Shown: in pieces, positions 33,005 through 40,416 of the stretch
Position numbering within the stretch: the stretch's first letter is position 1
How the letters are laid out: every line of letters starts with the position of its first letter
Assembly (NCBI RefSeq): GCF_025144145.1
Contig: NZ_CP083550.1
Span: 1-44,475, forward strand
From: Leisingera sp. M658
GTDB lineage: Bacteria > Pseudomonadota > Alphaproteobacteria > Rhodobacterales > Rhodobacteraceae
Direction of reading: 5' to 3'
DNA length: 44,475 nucleotides
The notes under the pieces: generated by a model
What the model was told of the DNA's origin: nothing
The model's database searches: none
What the model saw: the letters and a program-made list of their open reading frames with translations, nothing else
Made by a program: the position numbers and the translations under genes

Positions 33005-33589
33005 TCAGTCTGCTAACCTTTCCTCCATAGCAGTGAGTAAGAGTTTGGTTCCGACTAGAATAACTTCAGTTTCCGGCAACACCACCGAGCCTGGCGTTAC
33101 GTACCTAGTGCGATATGGCCTGTCGTATACGGTGTCCAAAACTCGCAAGTGATCAAAATAGACACGCCAACGGTGTTCTATGTCGGTTTCACCGCGTGAG
33201 GTCAGCCGTATCCTAACCTCCTCTGGTACAGACAAGTGAGAAGTGTTTGAAAAATGCAAATTGATAAACTTCACCTCATCAAAATATGACCGAGCGTCGT
33301 AATACGCCTTATAGGTGTTGTGGCTGTACGTCCGCACGGCTTTTGGGCTCTTTCCACCTCCCCGAAGCATTGTCTTGAGAGTAAGCTCAGTCGCCAGACC
33401 GATAGTCTGCATTACCGGGCCGGGGTAGAATTCAGGCTCGTGATGACGCTCAGCGAAATGCAAAAGTTCACCAGCGTTCAAGTAGGCGCGAGCCCACCTG
33501 ACCAAGCCCGTCACGCTCATTTCATCATTTTGATTGACTTCGACTGGCCAGCTGACATCGAGGCCAATTGCGTCAGCAAATCCGCTCAT
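33005..33589 (-). CDS. HEPN-like protein, probable partner of the ATPase
   Basis: This 194-residue helical protein contains WARAYLNAGELLHFAERHH, then a GLATELTLKTML segment and RTYSHNTYKAYY. The pattern of a helix with A-x-L, an EL-x-LK helix and a downstream His resembles the HEPN fold of many abortive-infection proteins. The RNase motif (R-x4-6-H) is not perfect here: R and H are four apart. The ATG at 33589 has GGGGA upstream; another ATG at 33640 lies directly beside a strong hairpin and is less likely. It follows the ATPase gene after a ~330-bp gap. Confidence 0.5.
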   Translation of the reverse strand: MSGFADAIGLDVSWPVEVNQNDEMSVTGLVRWARAYLNAGELLHFAERHHEPEFYPGPVMQTIGLATELTLKTMLRGGGKSPKAVRTYSHNTYKAYYDARSYFDEVKFINLHFSNTSHLSVPEEVRIRLTSRGETDIEHRWRVYFDHLRVLDTVYDRPYRTRYVTPGSVVLPETEVILVGTKLLLTAMEERLAD

Positions 33590-33640
33590 ATTTAAAGATT
33601 CCCCGATCTGTAACACTTCAGGCACTACCAACGTCGGCAT

Positions 33641-33686
33641 AACGAGCCAAGTTCAAGCCGTTTTCGATGTGCTTGAAAGGCTCGTT
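33641..33686 (-). promoter_or_regulatory. Strong stem-loop upstream of the HEPN-like gene
   Basis: AACGAGCC (33641-33648) pairs with GGCTCGTT (33679-33686), and inside them TTCAAGC (33652-33658) pairs with GCTTGAA (33671-33677). The structure lies 51 bp before the chosen start codon. It could be an attenuator or an RNA-processing site. The rest of the 33590-33915 gap shows no gene. Confidence 0.5.
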
Positions 33687-33882
33687 CCTGCCATCTCTGC
33701 GGCAAGTTCCAACTAGTCGAACGAGCCCATTGCAACCACTGTCTGCGTCAACCCATCTTGCTTCCGCAGCATGCCGGTGTCAGCCCCAAACGGACCTTCA
33801 GCCTGGGCCCAACGCTCATCAAGGACTGGTTGTGGAGGGCGGAAACCGGCCCCTTAATGAGCTTGTCAAGAGCGACGGGGAT

Positions 33883-33905
33883 GTGCAGGAAGTAACTTCC
33901 TGCAC
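33883..33905 (-). terminator. Hairpin after the ATPase gene
   Basis: GTGCAGGAAG / CTTCCTGCAC is a perfect 10-bp stem with a 3-base loop, 11 bp after the ATPase stop. There is no T run on the minus strand, so it may attenuate rather than end transcription, or protect the mRNA end. Confidence 0.5.
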
Positions 33906-33915
33906 TTTCAACACC

Positions 33916-35220
33916 TCACGCTTGCGTCAATGGAGAAGGGAGTTCTTCAGCGAATTCTGCGAGGTCACAGTTTTTTAAGAAAAAGAAGAATGTAGAATCT
34001 ATTGCGAATAGACGGCGCTTACTTTGATCGTAGTCGATAAGCGGCGGGTTAATACCCTTCTTATGTTGCGTACCACTTAGGTTGTGAAGAAGATTGGTCA
34101 TATCGCCAGGGCGCACGTCATTTTTCCTGTGATGCATGCTTTTAACCCTTTCAGTAATTTCAGATCTGTCGACCCCATGTTCAAACCCATCATACCCTAG
34201 ATCGAGTATTGATCGCACGAGGTAGTAGGGTAGATGTAGCGGCTGAAGAGCCTTTTCCTTGGAGTGTGTTATGTTTCCGGAAGCAATTTGTTCCAAGGCT
34301 TGCCTGTGCGTTGCGCCATACTGTTCGGATTTTTTTTGGATCGCTTGTTCGGCAAACTGTTCTCCATAAACTCCAAAAATGACATCTCGACGCTCTTTCA
34401 GACCGGCCGCTTCGCATACTTCTCGCATTAGCTCTTGAAAGACGCCAATACTGCCGAAAGAGTTCCCGACACAAGTTTCAACGATCTTTGGGTCAATCTC
34501 AGCGTTCATCTCTTTCGCGCCCAGAGCCGCAACTTCCCGAAAGTCGTCATCTTCCCAAGGCTCTACAGGAACATCAATAACGCGATCGGTCAGGTCCGAG
34601 CAGTAGATCCGAAGCTTATCTTTCTGCCTCCAGACACCCAAAATTACGAAAAGAATGCCCATCTCTTGATAGAGACGGAGGTCAAAGGAAATTTGCTTCT
34701 GAAGCAAATCATCTAGGTAGTGAAAGTTTTCTAGGATGACCTTCTTTCTAAATCCAACCTTATGAAGCAGCTCAGACACATCCTGAGGGACTGAAATGTT
34801 GAATGGAATAGCTTCACTCTGTATTGCATCTCTCTGAGAAGCCTCACCAGAACCACCCCCATTAAACTCTGCCTCGCCAATTAGAGGGATCTTTGCCTTA
34901 AATTTTGCTCCGGCATTCCCGCCAATTTTTCCCGCGTTCTCTGACGTGGAACTTACCTCAATCGAAACACCAGCCTGCCGAAGAATACTGGCATAGATAT
35001 CCTCAACGGTGGATTTCGGCGCCAGCCTCACCACGACATTTTCTTCGTAAGAAAGATATCGTGATACCAGGGCAGTTTTGCCCTGTTTGGAGGCACCATA
35101 AACAACCACATGCTTATCAGAAGCTATTGCTTCATTGAACAAGCCGTCGATCTGCCCTCTTGGAAAATATGATTTTATAGCGTTAGAGCTTACGCCAAAG
35201 ACTTCGTTGAGATTCACCAT
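33916..35220 (-). CDS. P-loop ATPase carried by the transposon
   Basis: This 434-residue protein has Walker A YGASKQGKTALVSRYL near residue 37 and a Walker B-like KKVILENFHYL near 160. An ATPase-core layout of the AAA/STAND kind follows, with WRQKDKLRIYCSDLTDR as a possible sensor region. The C-terminal 150 residues are helical. Phage-defence ATPases often show this layout next to a HEPN effector, which is the inferred role here. No transposase or TniB/IstB signature was recognised. The start at 35220 was preferred over one 16 codons upstream because homology-like structure begins there. Confidence 0.7.
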   Translation of the reverse strand: MVNLNEVFGVSSNAIKSYFPRGQIDGLFNEAIASDKHVVVYGASKQGKTALVSRYLSYEENVVVRLAPKSTVEDIYASILRQAGVSIEVSSTSENAGKIGGNAGAKFKAKIPLIGEAEFNGGGSGEASQRDAIQSEAIPFNISVPQDVSELLHKVGFRKKVILENFHYLDDLLQKQISFDLRLYQEMGILFVILGVWRQKDKLRIYCSDLTDRVIDVPVEPWEDDDFREVAALGAKEMNAEIDPKIVETCVGNSFGSIGVFQELMREVCEAAGLKERRDVIFGVYGEQFAEQAIQKKSEQYGATHRQALEQIASGNITHSKEKALQPLHLPYYLVRSILDLGYDGFEHGVDRSEITERVKSMHHRKNDVRPGDMTNLLHNLSGTQHKKGINPPLIDYDQSKRRLFAIDSTFFFFLKNCDLAEFAEELPSPLTQA

Positions 35221-35614
35221 ACCCGTATTCCTGAAAACCAAAAGAATTTCCCCGTTAGTTGTGGGCAAGTAACCTTAGTCGCACAAGGCTTGCAAGCTAG
35301 TATGATACAATTACCAGCGTGGATAAGTCGTGGGTAACTAATCCTGGGCCCCTGACACGGTTGTGATACCTGCTCGCTATGAGATGCCTGGTAACTTTTG
35401 TCGTGACTTTCACGAAAATCGGCCCAAAGATCGGCCACCTCTGTCGCGAGCGCTTGACGGGCGTGACTTTGCAAAGGTCAGCAACCTACGCGAAGCTGAC
35501 CCCTGAGGCTGTCCAGACTGCACCTGCAGCGAATGTCTGGAAGGTCCCGCATCTTACCTGTTCGGGCCTGACGACGCGAACGGCTGATCTCCGACCACCA
35601 ACCCGGTGTGATAT
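35221..35614. other. Non-coding stretch with a dispersed repeat
   Basis: No gene is accepted here. The segment 35518-35585 is, in reverse complement, closely similar to 41745-41811; both contain CCCGAACAGGTAAGATGCGG followed by GACC, and GACATTCGCTGC. Similar short repeats appear scattered in Rhodobacterales genomes, as I recall. Reading frames across it look like by-products. The upstream control region of the ATPase gene must also lie here, but no promoter stands out. Confidence 0.5.
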
Positions 35615-35761
35615 GCTCAGTCTCAGAGACGTGAGCCCGTCTCAGATAATCTGCGCCCAGTCGCAATTATTGTGAGCCAGAGGCGATTTTGGGTCTCAAA
35701 TAATCTGAGCCGAAAACGCCGATGATCTCGCGCCCAAGCCCGGATGATCTCAAGCCGCTAC
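35615..35761 (-). repeat. Right terminal repeat of the transposon
   Basis: Read on the minus strand from 35761 this starts TGTAGCGGCTTGAGATCATC and holds at least five ~20-bp motifs related to GGCTCAGATTATCTGAGAC, spaced about 30 bp apart. It mirrors the left end. Its outer edge is flanked by GCTAGC at 35762-35767, matching GCTAGC at 31180-31185. Confidence 0.8.
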
Positions 35762-36698
35762 AGCTAGCCGTCGCAAACAGCCCACAAATGTCAGCCATTA
35801 CACTGTTTCGAATATGAGGGGCCTCTGAAAACACATCGTGTTTCGCATTCACAATCAGCTCCAATTTGCCGCCGGGCCAGTGCGCCATACGATCCTGTAT
35901 CGCCTGAAGGTCAACAACTTCATCATGTGCGCCGCAGAAGGTGATGCAGGGAATGGCAGGAGAGGGCACTATTGACAGTGCATTCGTCTCTTTCAAGGTC
36001 TGATAGAGCCACCCCATGCTTGGCCCACCAATCTGATGATCCGTCAGCGTTGTGGCCTGTCTGATGAAGTATTGATACATGTCCGGATCATTAGTCAGCC
36101 TGTTGTCTTCAAAGGCCGTGCTGAGAACATAACTTTTTCCGTCAGTGCCAGGTGCATAGACATGGCCTTTGCCAACCGCTTGAGCCGCCCAGGAAAGAGG
36201 CCACGCGGCAGCGCGCTTAACCGCTGGGAGGTTGATGTTCCACATCGGGCCAGTAAATGCGCAGGCCGACACCGGCAGTCCATTTGATACCGCGCGAAGG
36301 CCAATGCAGGCACCAAGAGAGTGCCCGATCAAATACCACGGCTTGGGCAAATCAAGCTCTTCCGCCGCTTTGATCATCGCAGCGACGTCCTTGTGGTAGT
36401 CGGAAAATCGACCTACGTGGCCTGTCATCGGATCTGCGGCGGATCTGTCGGCCAGACCCTGACCACGCCAATCAATCACTAGAGTGGTATAGCCGAACTT
36501 CTCCAGGTCAGCGATCGTCCGACCATATTTTTCGATGTATTCGGATCGTCCAGGGAATACGAGAACGGTGCCCATTTCGGGGTTTGCGCTTTTCCAGAGA
36601 CCAACTCGAAGCTGAACTCCGTCGTCGGCATGTATCCAATACGCCACCCCGTTTTCTGGGGCTTCGGCAATTTCATGAAAGAGGGGCGCTGTCTGCAT
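35667..36698 (-). CDS. Alpha/beta hydrolase with a transposon-encoded C-terminal tail
   Basis: This 343-residue lysophospholipase-like hydrolase has the nucleophile elbow YLIGHSLGAC (S127), an Asp in FCGAHDEVVD and a His in NAKHDVFSEA, so the catalytic triad is complete. Residues 1-312 are original; the last 31, beginning CSGLRSS, are read from the terminal repeat. The uninterrupted gene would have ended ATASKEPAAAA. Substrate unknown: lipid, ester and lactone are all possible. I recall a family named RcgR (putative quorum lactone hydrolase) next to RcgA-type genes, not verified here. Confidence 0.8.
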   Translation of the reverse strand: MQTAPLFHEIAEAPENGVAYWIHADDGVQLRVGLWKSANPEMGTVLVFPGRSEYIEKYGRTIADLEKFGYTTLVIDWRGQGLADRSAADPMTGHVGRFSDYHKDVAAMIKAAEELDLPKPWYLIGHSLGACIGLRAVSNGLPVSACAFTGPMWNINLPAVKRAAAWPLSWAAQAVGKGHVYAPGTDGKSYVLSTAFEDNRLTNDPDMYQYFIRQATTLTDHQIGGPSMGWLYQTLKETNALSIVPSPAIPCITFCGAHDEVVDLQAIQDRMAHWPGGKLELIVNAKHDVFSEAPHIRNSVMADICGLFATASCSGLRSSGLGREIIGVFGSDYLRPKIASGSQ

Positions 36699-36701
36699 CG
36701 A

Positions 36702-38330
36702 TCAACTCTTGCTGGTTGTCATTTCGTTTACCTGCGCTCGCCCAAACATTGGATCAAACAGGCTGTAAATTGTGGTCAAGATGCCAACGATCAGGAGGAT
36801 CGAGAAGCCAGAAAACTGACCAATGAGGAAGAAGTTTGCAACAAGTAGGCCGACGATGCTCAGCATCATCCATCGCGGCACACAATGCCCCTTTGTCAAT
36901 TGGCCGGCTGCACCAGAGGGCAGCGCCTTTTCGAGAACCCGATAGATTTGGACAAATCCGAAGAAAAAAACAGCACACGTCGAAAACAGTAGAAGGAAGC
37001 TCGTTAAGTGCGCCAATGCCCGCTGATCAAGCCAGCCTCCTGCTTCGTCATGAACACCCAGGACAAACAGAACATCACCGAGCAGCCAGTCCACAATGCT
37101 TTTCCCATCCGACAGCAGATAAACGGCCTGAAGCTTGATGCACGTGGCGATCCAAATGCCTAAAAGCGATGCCCTATAGATGCTGCACAACAGCCTACTG
37201 CCGATTTCACCGATCTTGCTCTGATGAACGCCGTTTGAATGAAGATCTGGTTCGTTGCAAATCTCAAAGAAATCCTGAGCCAAAGTGTACATAAAGACGA
37301 GCCCCGTCAGGAACAGGAAGCAGATCGCCGCAGTGTACAGGAACGCCAGCATGGAAAGCACTGTTGCCTCGGGCACAGAGATGACCTCCGGACGCACAAT
37401 CGCCAATAGGTTCCAATCCATCATAAGATTTCCAACGTCGCCATTCACGAGGGCACTCATATGAATTCCTGACCACTGAACGATGAACACAATCACAAAG
37501 CAGATGAAGAAGGCGGCCCAGTGCGAAAACTCGAAGGATTCCACCCTCCGCCCCCATCCATCTTTCTCACCCAGTTCTGCGCCTGAAAGCGTCACCAACA
37601 ATCGCCGTTCGCCTTTCCAGAACGCAAGCATTCCAGCGACTGAGATTAGAAACAACGGCAAGATGACCAGTTCAACGAGAGTCCAATTCGGGGCCCAGAA
37701 AAAACCTACCTGCTTTTGCAAGCCGTCGATGGGAAAATAGGTGACGCTGTGAACACCCATGATGTAGGTTAAGAACCCCAATACGACCCACCCCGCCCAC
37801 ACGGAAGCTGGCAAATTCAGTGTTGAATGGTTGCTGAACAGCGCTTCAGACTTCCTTGCCAAGTTGAAACGCCGACTTGGTTTGCTGGCGGTTGGAGCGG
37901 GTGCAATATCACTCTGAGGGGTAGGCAGATTGGCGGGCGCGTGTTGAGGATAGCGCGTATCTTCGCGCTGCTCATTTTTCCGCTTCGCCTTGAGCCGTCT
38001 GTTCGCGGCACTAAGCTCGGCTTGCCATTCGCCTGACGCAACGGGATCGTTGCAGCCGAAAATTCGGGCTAGCCAACGGATACTGTCCGCACTGGGCACC
38101 CGATCATTTTCCTGAAACCAGTACTGTACGGTTCGAACCTCGATACCGCCTGGGTTGGCTCGGATCTGTGAAATGGCTCTTGCAAGCAAGTCTGGTGTCC
38201 ACGGACCAACTGGTACTCCATCTTGGTCCAAGGGCCTGCCAGCACCCACATCCGTTAGGTACTTGAAAAGCTCCTTGAAATCGCGGCCATCCTTTGGCGG
38301 CGGAACATAAAATTTTCCGTTATTTGACAA
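36702..38330 (-). CDS. HTH-containing polytopic membrane protein (RcgA-like)
   Basis: This 542-residue protein combines a soluble N-terminal domain (PDLLARAISQI, VRTVQYWFQENDRVPSADSIRWLARIFGCND, which resembles an HTH) with a linker and about eight to ten hydrophobic helices from residue 175 on. I recall public annotations calling such Rhodobacterales proteins RcgA family putative transporters; this was not checked. A membrane sensor or transporter coupled to DNA binding is inferred. It is followed after 3 bp by the hydrolase gene, so they form an operon that faces the FadL-like gene. Confidence 0.65.
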   Translation of the reverse strand: MSNNGKFYVPPPKDGRDFKELFKYLTDVGAGRPLDQDGVPVGPWTPDLLARAISQIRANPGGIEVRTVQYWFQENDRVPSADSIRWLARIFGCNDPVASGEWQAELSAANRRLKAKRKNEQREDTRYPQHAPANLPTPQSDIAPAPTASKPSRRFNLARKSEALFSNHSTLNLPASVWAGWVVLGFLTYIMGVHSVTYFPIDGLQKQVGFFWAPNWTLVELVILPLFLISVAGMLAFWKGERRLLVTLSGAELGEKDGWGRRVESFEFSHWAAFFICFVIVFIVQWSGIHMSALVNGDVGNLMMDWNLLAIVRPEVISVPEATVLSMLAFLYTAAICFLFLTGLVFMYTLAQDFFEICNEPDLHSNGVHQSKIGEIGSRLLCSIYRASLLGIWIATCIKLQAVYLLSDGKSIVDWLLGDVLFVLGVHDEAGGWLDQRALAHLTSFLLLFSTCAVFFFGFVQIYRVLEKALPSGAAGQLTKGHCVPRWMMLSIVGLLVANFFLIGQFSGFSILLIVGILTTIYSLFDPMFGRAQVNEMTTSKS

Positions 38331-38503
38331 ATGCTTACAAGGTTCCAGTTCGCGTCGTTTCGTATGGTGTCGTTCTATTTCGTGCGATTGTCAATTCACG
38401 ATGTATTCAACCTCATGTTGTGGCACCTTTCCCCGGTTCTTCGCTGGTGGCGGGTTGCGACAAGGTACTACCGAAGCACACATATTCATCCGAAGGCTAC
38501 CAA

Positions 38504-38725
38504 ATGCTGCACACTGCAATCCAAACCGAACCCGATCCGCACACCGTTGACTTGAAGGATTCTATCAACGGGTTTGCGGACAAAACACGGCTTGAGGCAG
38601 AGCCTATCAAGCGCATCCTGGACCGTGCTACGCGAGAAGTTGTTGGTTGGCTCTACGAGTGGAACACTGGATCTCAGGTGCCCATGTGGAAAAATGGCCG
38701 CAAGACGGATGTGATTTACGAGTAG
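38504..38725 (+). CDS. WLYxWNTG family protein, copy 2
   Basis: This 73-residue protein has an extra N-terminal segment (about 26 residues, IQTEPDPHTVDLKDSING) and then the same core as the gene at 9482-9634: RLEAEPIKRILD, EVVGWLYEWNTG, VPMWKNGRKTDVIYE. GAAGG precedes the ATG at 38504; the frame is open further upstream but without a good start. Two diverged copies on one plasmid suggest a real function, unknown at present. Confidence 0.65.
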   Translation: MLHTAIQTEPDPHTVDLKDSINGFADKTRLEAEPIKRILDRATREVVGWLYEWNTGSQVPMWKNGRKTDVIYE

Positions 38726-38985
38726 CGCCGAGACGAATGACCGCGCGTCGATCACAACATGGCTGTTTCTTGACCTTACCACCTTTCTTCGGATTGAGAG
38801 GTGGTGAGGATAATATATTGAAACTAAACCGAAACTTAGAACTCGTGCGGGCGCATAATCAGTCTTATGTTAATATTGTTAACATTTCGGCCGAGCCGAG
38901 CGTCGAACTGCGGATCTAGTCTCTCACGTGGTGGATCAACCATAAAGGGATTGAAAAGGTAAATTCTTTAAGGCAATAAACGATA
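38726..38985. other. Gene-free intergenic stretch
   Basis: The 312-bp gap holds an imperfect hairpin (ACCACCT and AGGTGGT around 38780-38808), AT-rich DNA around 38810-38880, and site E at its right end. No coding frame with a credible start was seen. Confidence 0.5.
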
Positions 38986-39010
38986 TTATAAAGTCGTGGA
39001 CGCTTTATAC
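38986..39010. promoter_or_regulatory. Operator-like site E
   Basis: TTATAA at 38986-38991 and TTATAC at 39005-39010 are separated by exactly 13 bases, as in sites A to D. The arms show less symmetry beyond the hexamers than sites B and C. It lies 28 bp before the secreted-protein gene at 39038. Confidence 0.5.
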
Positions 39011-39037
39011 TGAAATACACCTGCGAAGGAGACAACC

Positions 39038-39790
39038 ATGCTGAAATTCCTCCGCTCGACCGCCTTGTTCGCAGCGCTTGCAGGTACGAGCATTTCTATA
39101 GCACCTGAACGCGCTCAGGCACAGAGCTATCAGATCGACTGCGCTATTCTTCTGTGCCTCGCGGGTGGCTGGCCCGCATCTGTACCTTGTGCACGAGCAA
39201 AAGCTGAATTCATTCGAAGGATCACCCCATGGCCGATTGAGCCTCCTTTGCAAATCTGGCGTTGCCCAATGGGTGCCTCGTTTGATACCGATCAACCAAA
39301 AGCTGATAGGCCGCAGCTCGTTGATGCCATGTTGACGCAAAGACCAGTCTACCAATCATTTCCGAGCGCTCCACTCACGGAATTTGCGCTTGAAACGCAG
39401 CCCACCGTCTTCATTGAGGATGGTGGGTCTGCGCCTGAATCACCGGAGGCAATCATGTTGCATCTCGCACAACAGATTCTCTCTGGTGACGGCAGAGCAG
39501 ACATTGACATTAGTGGTGCTGAGTTCAACTACGTGCGCTCTATCAAAGTCTATCATGTTCGCTTTGAAGCACGGAGAGAGAGAGACTACTGCGGCGAGCA
39601 TGATTCCACCCAAGTAGGACGGTATGGGCCGCAGGGCGAGTTTTCGTGGCATGGGTACTCTGCGAAATCGGTCCCCACCTATGTCATGCCCCCGGTACCT
39701 ACCTGCCCTCAGGGGGGGCGACGTCGTGGCGTTGGTGTCGAGTGGCGTGATTATGAGGGAAATACAGGTTCAGAGTTCGTGTACTACTAA
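39038..39790 (+). CDS. Secreted hypothetical protein
   Basis: This 250-residue protein has a signal peptide ending AQAQS near residue 30. It then reads YQIDCAILLCLAGGWPASVPC, followed by RCPMGA and later Cys (RDYCGE, PTCPQG), so several disulfides are likely. GAAGGAGA upstream of the ATG is a strong ribosome-binding site. The site E operator before it links it to the transfer regulon. I recall similar proteins on Rhodobacterales plasmids with T4SS genes, so a role in conjugation or surface contact is possible. Confidence 0.7.
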   Translation: MLKFLRSTALFAALAGTSISIAPERAQAQSYQIDCAILLCLAGGWPASVPCARAKAEFIRRITPWPIEPPLQIWRCPMGASFDTDQPKADRPQLVDAMLTQRPVYQSFPSAPLTEFALETQPTVFIEDGGSAPESPEAIMLHLAQQILSGDGRADIDISGAEFNYVRSIKVYHVRFEARRERDYCGEHDSTQVGRYGPQGEFSWHGYSAKSVPTYVMPPVPTCPQGGRRRGVGVEWRDYEGNTGSEFVYY

Positions 39791-39825
39791 CTCTAGTACC
39801 GGGGCTTGGCGACACTACTATAATT

Positions 39826-39858
39826 GCGTCAGACAACAAAAATCTGTATGTCTGACGC
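39826..39858. promoter_or_regulatory. Inverted repeat over a TATAAT box upstream of repC
   Basis: GCGTCAGACA (39826-39835) and TGTCTGACGC (39849-39858) are perfect 10-bp arms 13 bases apart. TATAAT lies immediately before the left arm. The arrangement suggests a promoter whose transcript start is covered by an operator. Confidence 0.5.
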
Positions 39859-39931
39859 TACTAATAACAAGAATCTGAAAACAGATTCGGGCAAGAGCAA
39901 GAAGAAAGGAGCAGTACCCAGAAAAAGAAAA

Positions 39932-39961
39932 CCCCCGAAAGGCGCAAACCTTTACAGGGGG
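39932..39961 (+). terminator. Stem-loop 1 in the repC leader
   Basis: CCCCC pairs with GGGGG and, inside, AAAGG with CCTTT around a 6-base loop; ATTTT follows. A very similar hairpin occurs about 300 bp downstream. It may terminate a leader transcript or shape a control RNA. Confidence 0.5.
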
Positions 39962-40049
39962 ATTTTGGTAAACCTAGGGACGGCAATCCCGAAATTCCAA
40001 ACCTTCAACTTGGATCGGTTCTACCATTCTAGACATTGTACGATCAAGT

Positions 40050-40071
40050 AAAAAACGCATTTGTGCGAACA
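40050..40071. repeat. 22-bp repeat upstream of repC, copy 1
   Basis: AAAAAACGCATTTGTGCGAA plus two further bases is identical to 40344-40365. It contains the palindrome CGCA-TTTG-TGCG. Exact repeats next to a rep gene suggest a replication-control or initiator binding site. Confidence 0.6.
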
Positions 40072-40230
40072 GAGATCGTGTATCTTGGCCTGATCCTTAT
40101 CAAACCCACAAGGAATAGCCCTAGATGCAACATCCAGCAGCTGCGTTGGTGAAGTGCACCAGAGCTTGTATGCTGAAAGCATCAAAACAGAGAATCGGAA
40201 GGAGGATTTTCAACGCCAGAAAGATGAAAC

Positions 40231-40260
40231 CCCCGCAAGGCGGCAGCCTAACGGGGGGGT
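40231..40260 (+). terminator. Stem-loop 2 in the repC leader
   Basis: CCCCC pairs with GGGGG and AGGC with GCCT inside. The flanking sequence is related to stem-loop 1, and the distance between the two hairpins (about 299 bp) nearly equals that between the 22-bp repeats (294 bp), so a diverged tandem duplication is likely. Confidence 0.5.
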
Positions 40261-40343
40261 TCTAAAACCAGGAAGCGCCAACTTCCCAGAAAGTCACTGA
40301 TTTCGACTTCGGTTTTAACACCCCCCTTCCACTGCAGGCAAGA

Positions 40344-40365
40344 AAAAAACGCATTTGTGCGAACA
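40344..40365. repeat. 22-bp repeat upstream of repC, copy 2
   Basis: This is the second identical copy of the 22-bp repeat, 51 bp before the repC start codon. The rest of 39791-40416 holds no credible gene; a 67-codon frame from 39848 is very basic and ends in the hairpin region. Confidence 0.6.
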
Positions 40366-40416
40366 AGTAAGACATGCCCGCAACGCCGCCTCGCTCAACG
40401 ATAGTGAGGACAGCAG

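Larger units (their letters stand above)
31186..35761. mobile_element. Transposon-like element with complex inverted ends and nested IS
   Basis: Both ends begin TGTAGCGGCTT and share about 150 bp of diverged inverted repeat containing several ~20-bp motifs (like GGCTCAGATTATCTGAGAC), probable transposase-binding sites. GCTAGC flanks both ends and is a likely 6-bp target duplication. Deleting the element and one GCTAGC restores the hydrolase frame to a stop that overlaps the FadL stop. Without the nested IS it is about 3.2 kb. It carries two genes (ATPase and HEPN-like) and no recognised transposase, so it may be mobilised in trans. The repeated ends resemble IS21- or Tn7-like termini; the family is not settled. 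Confidence 0.75.
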
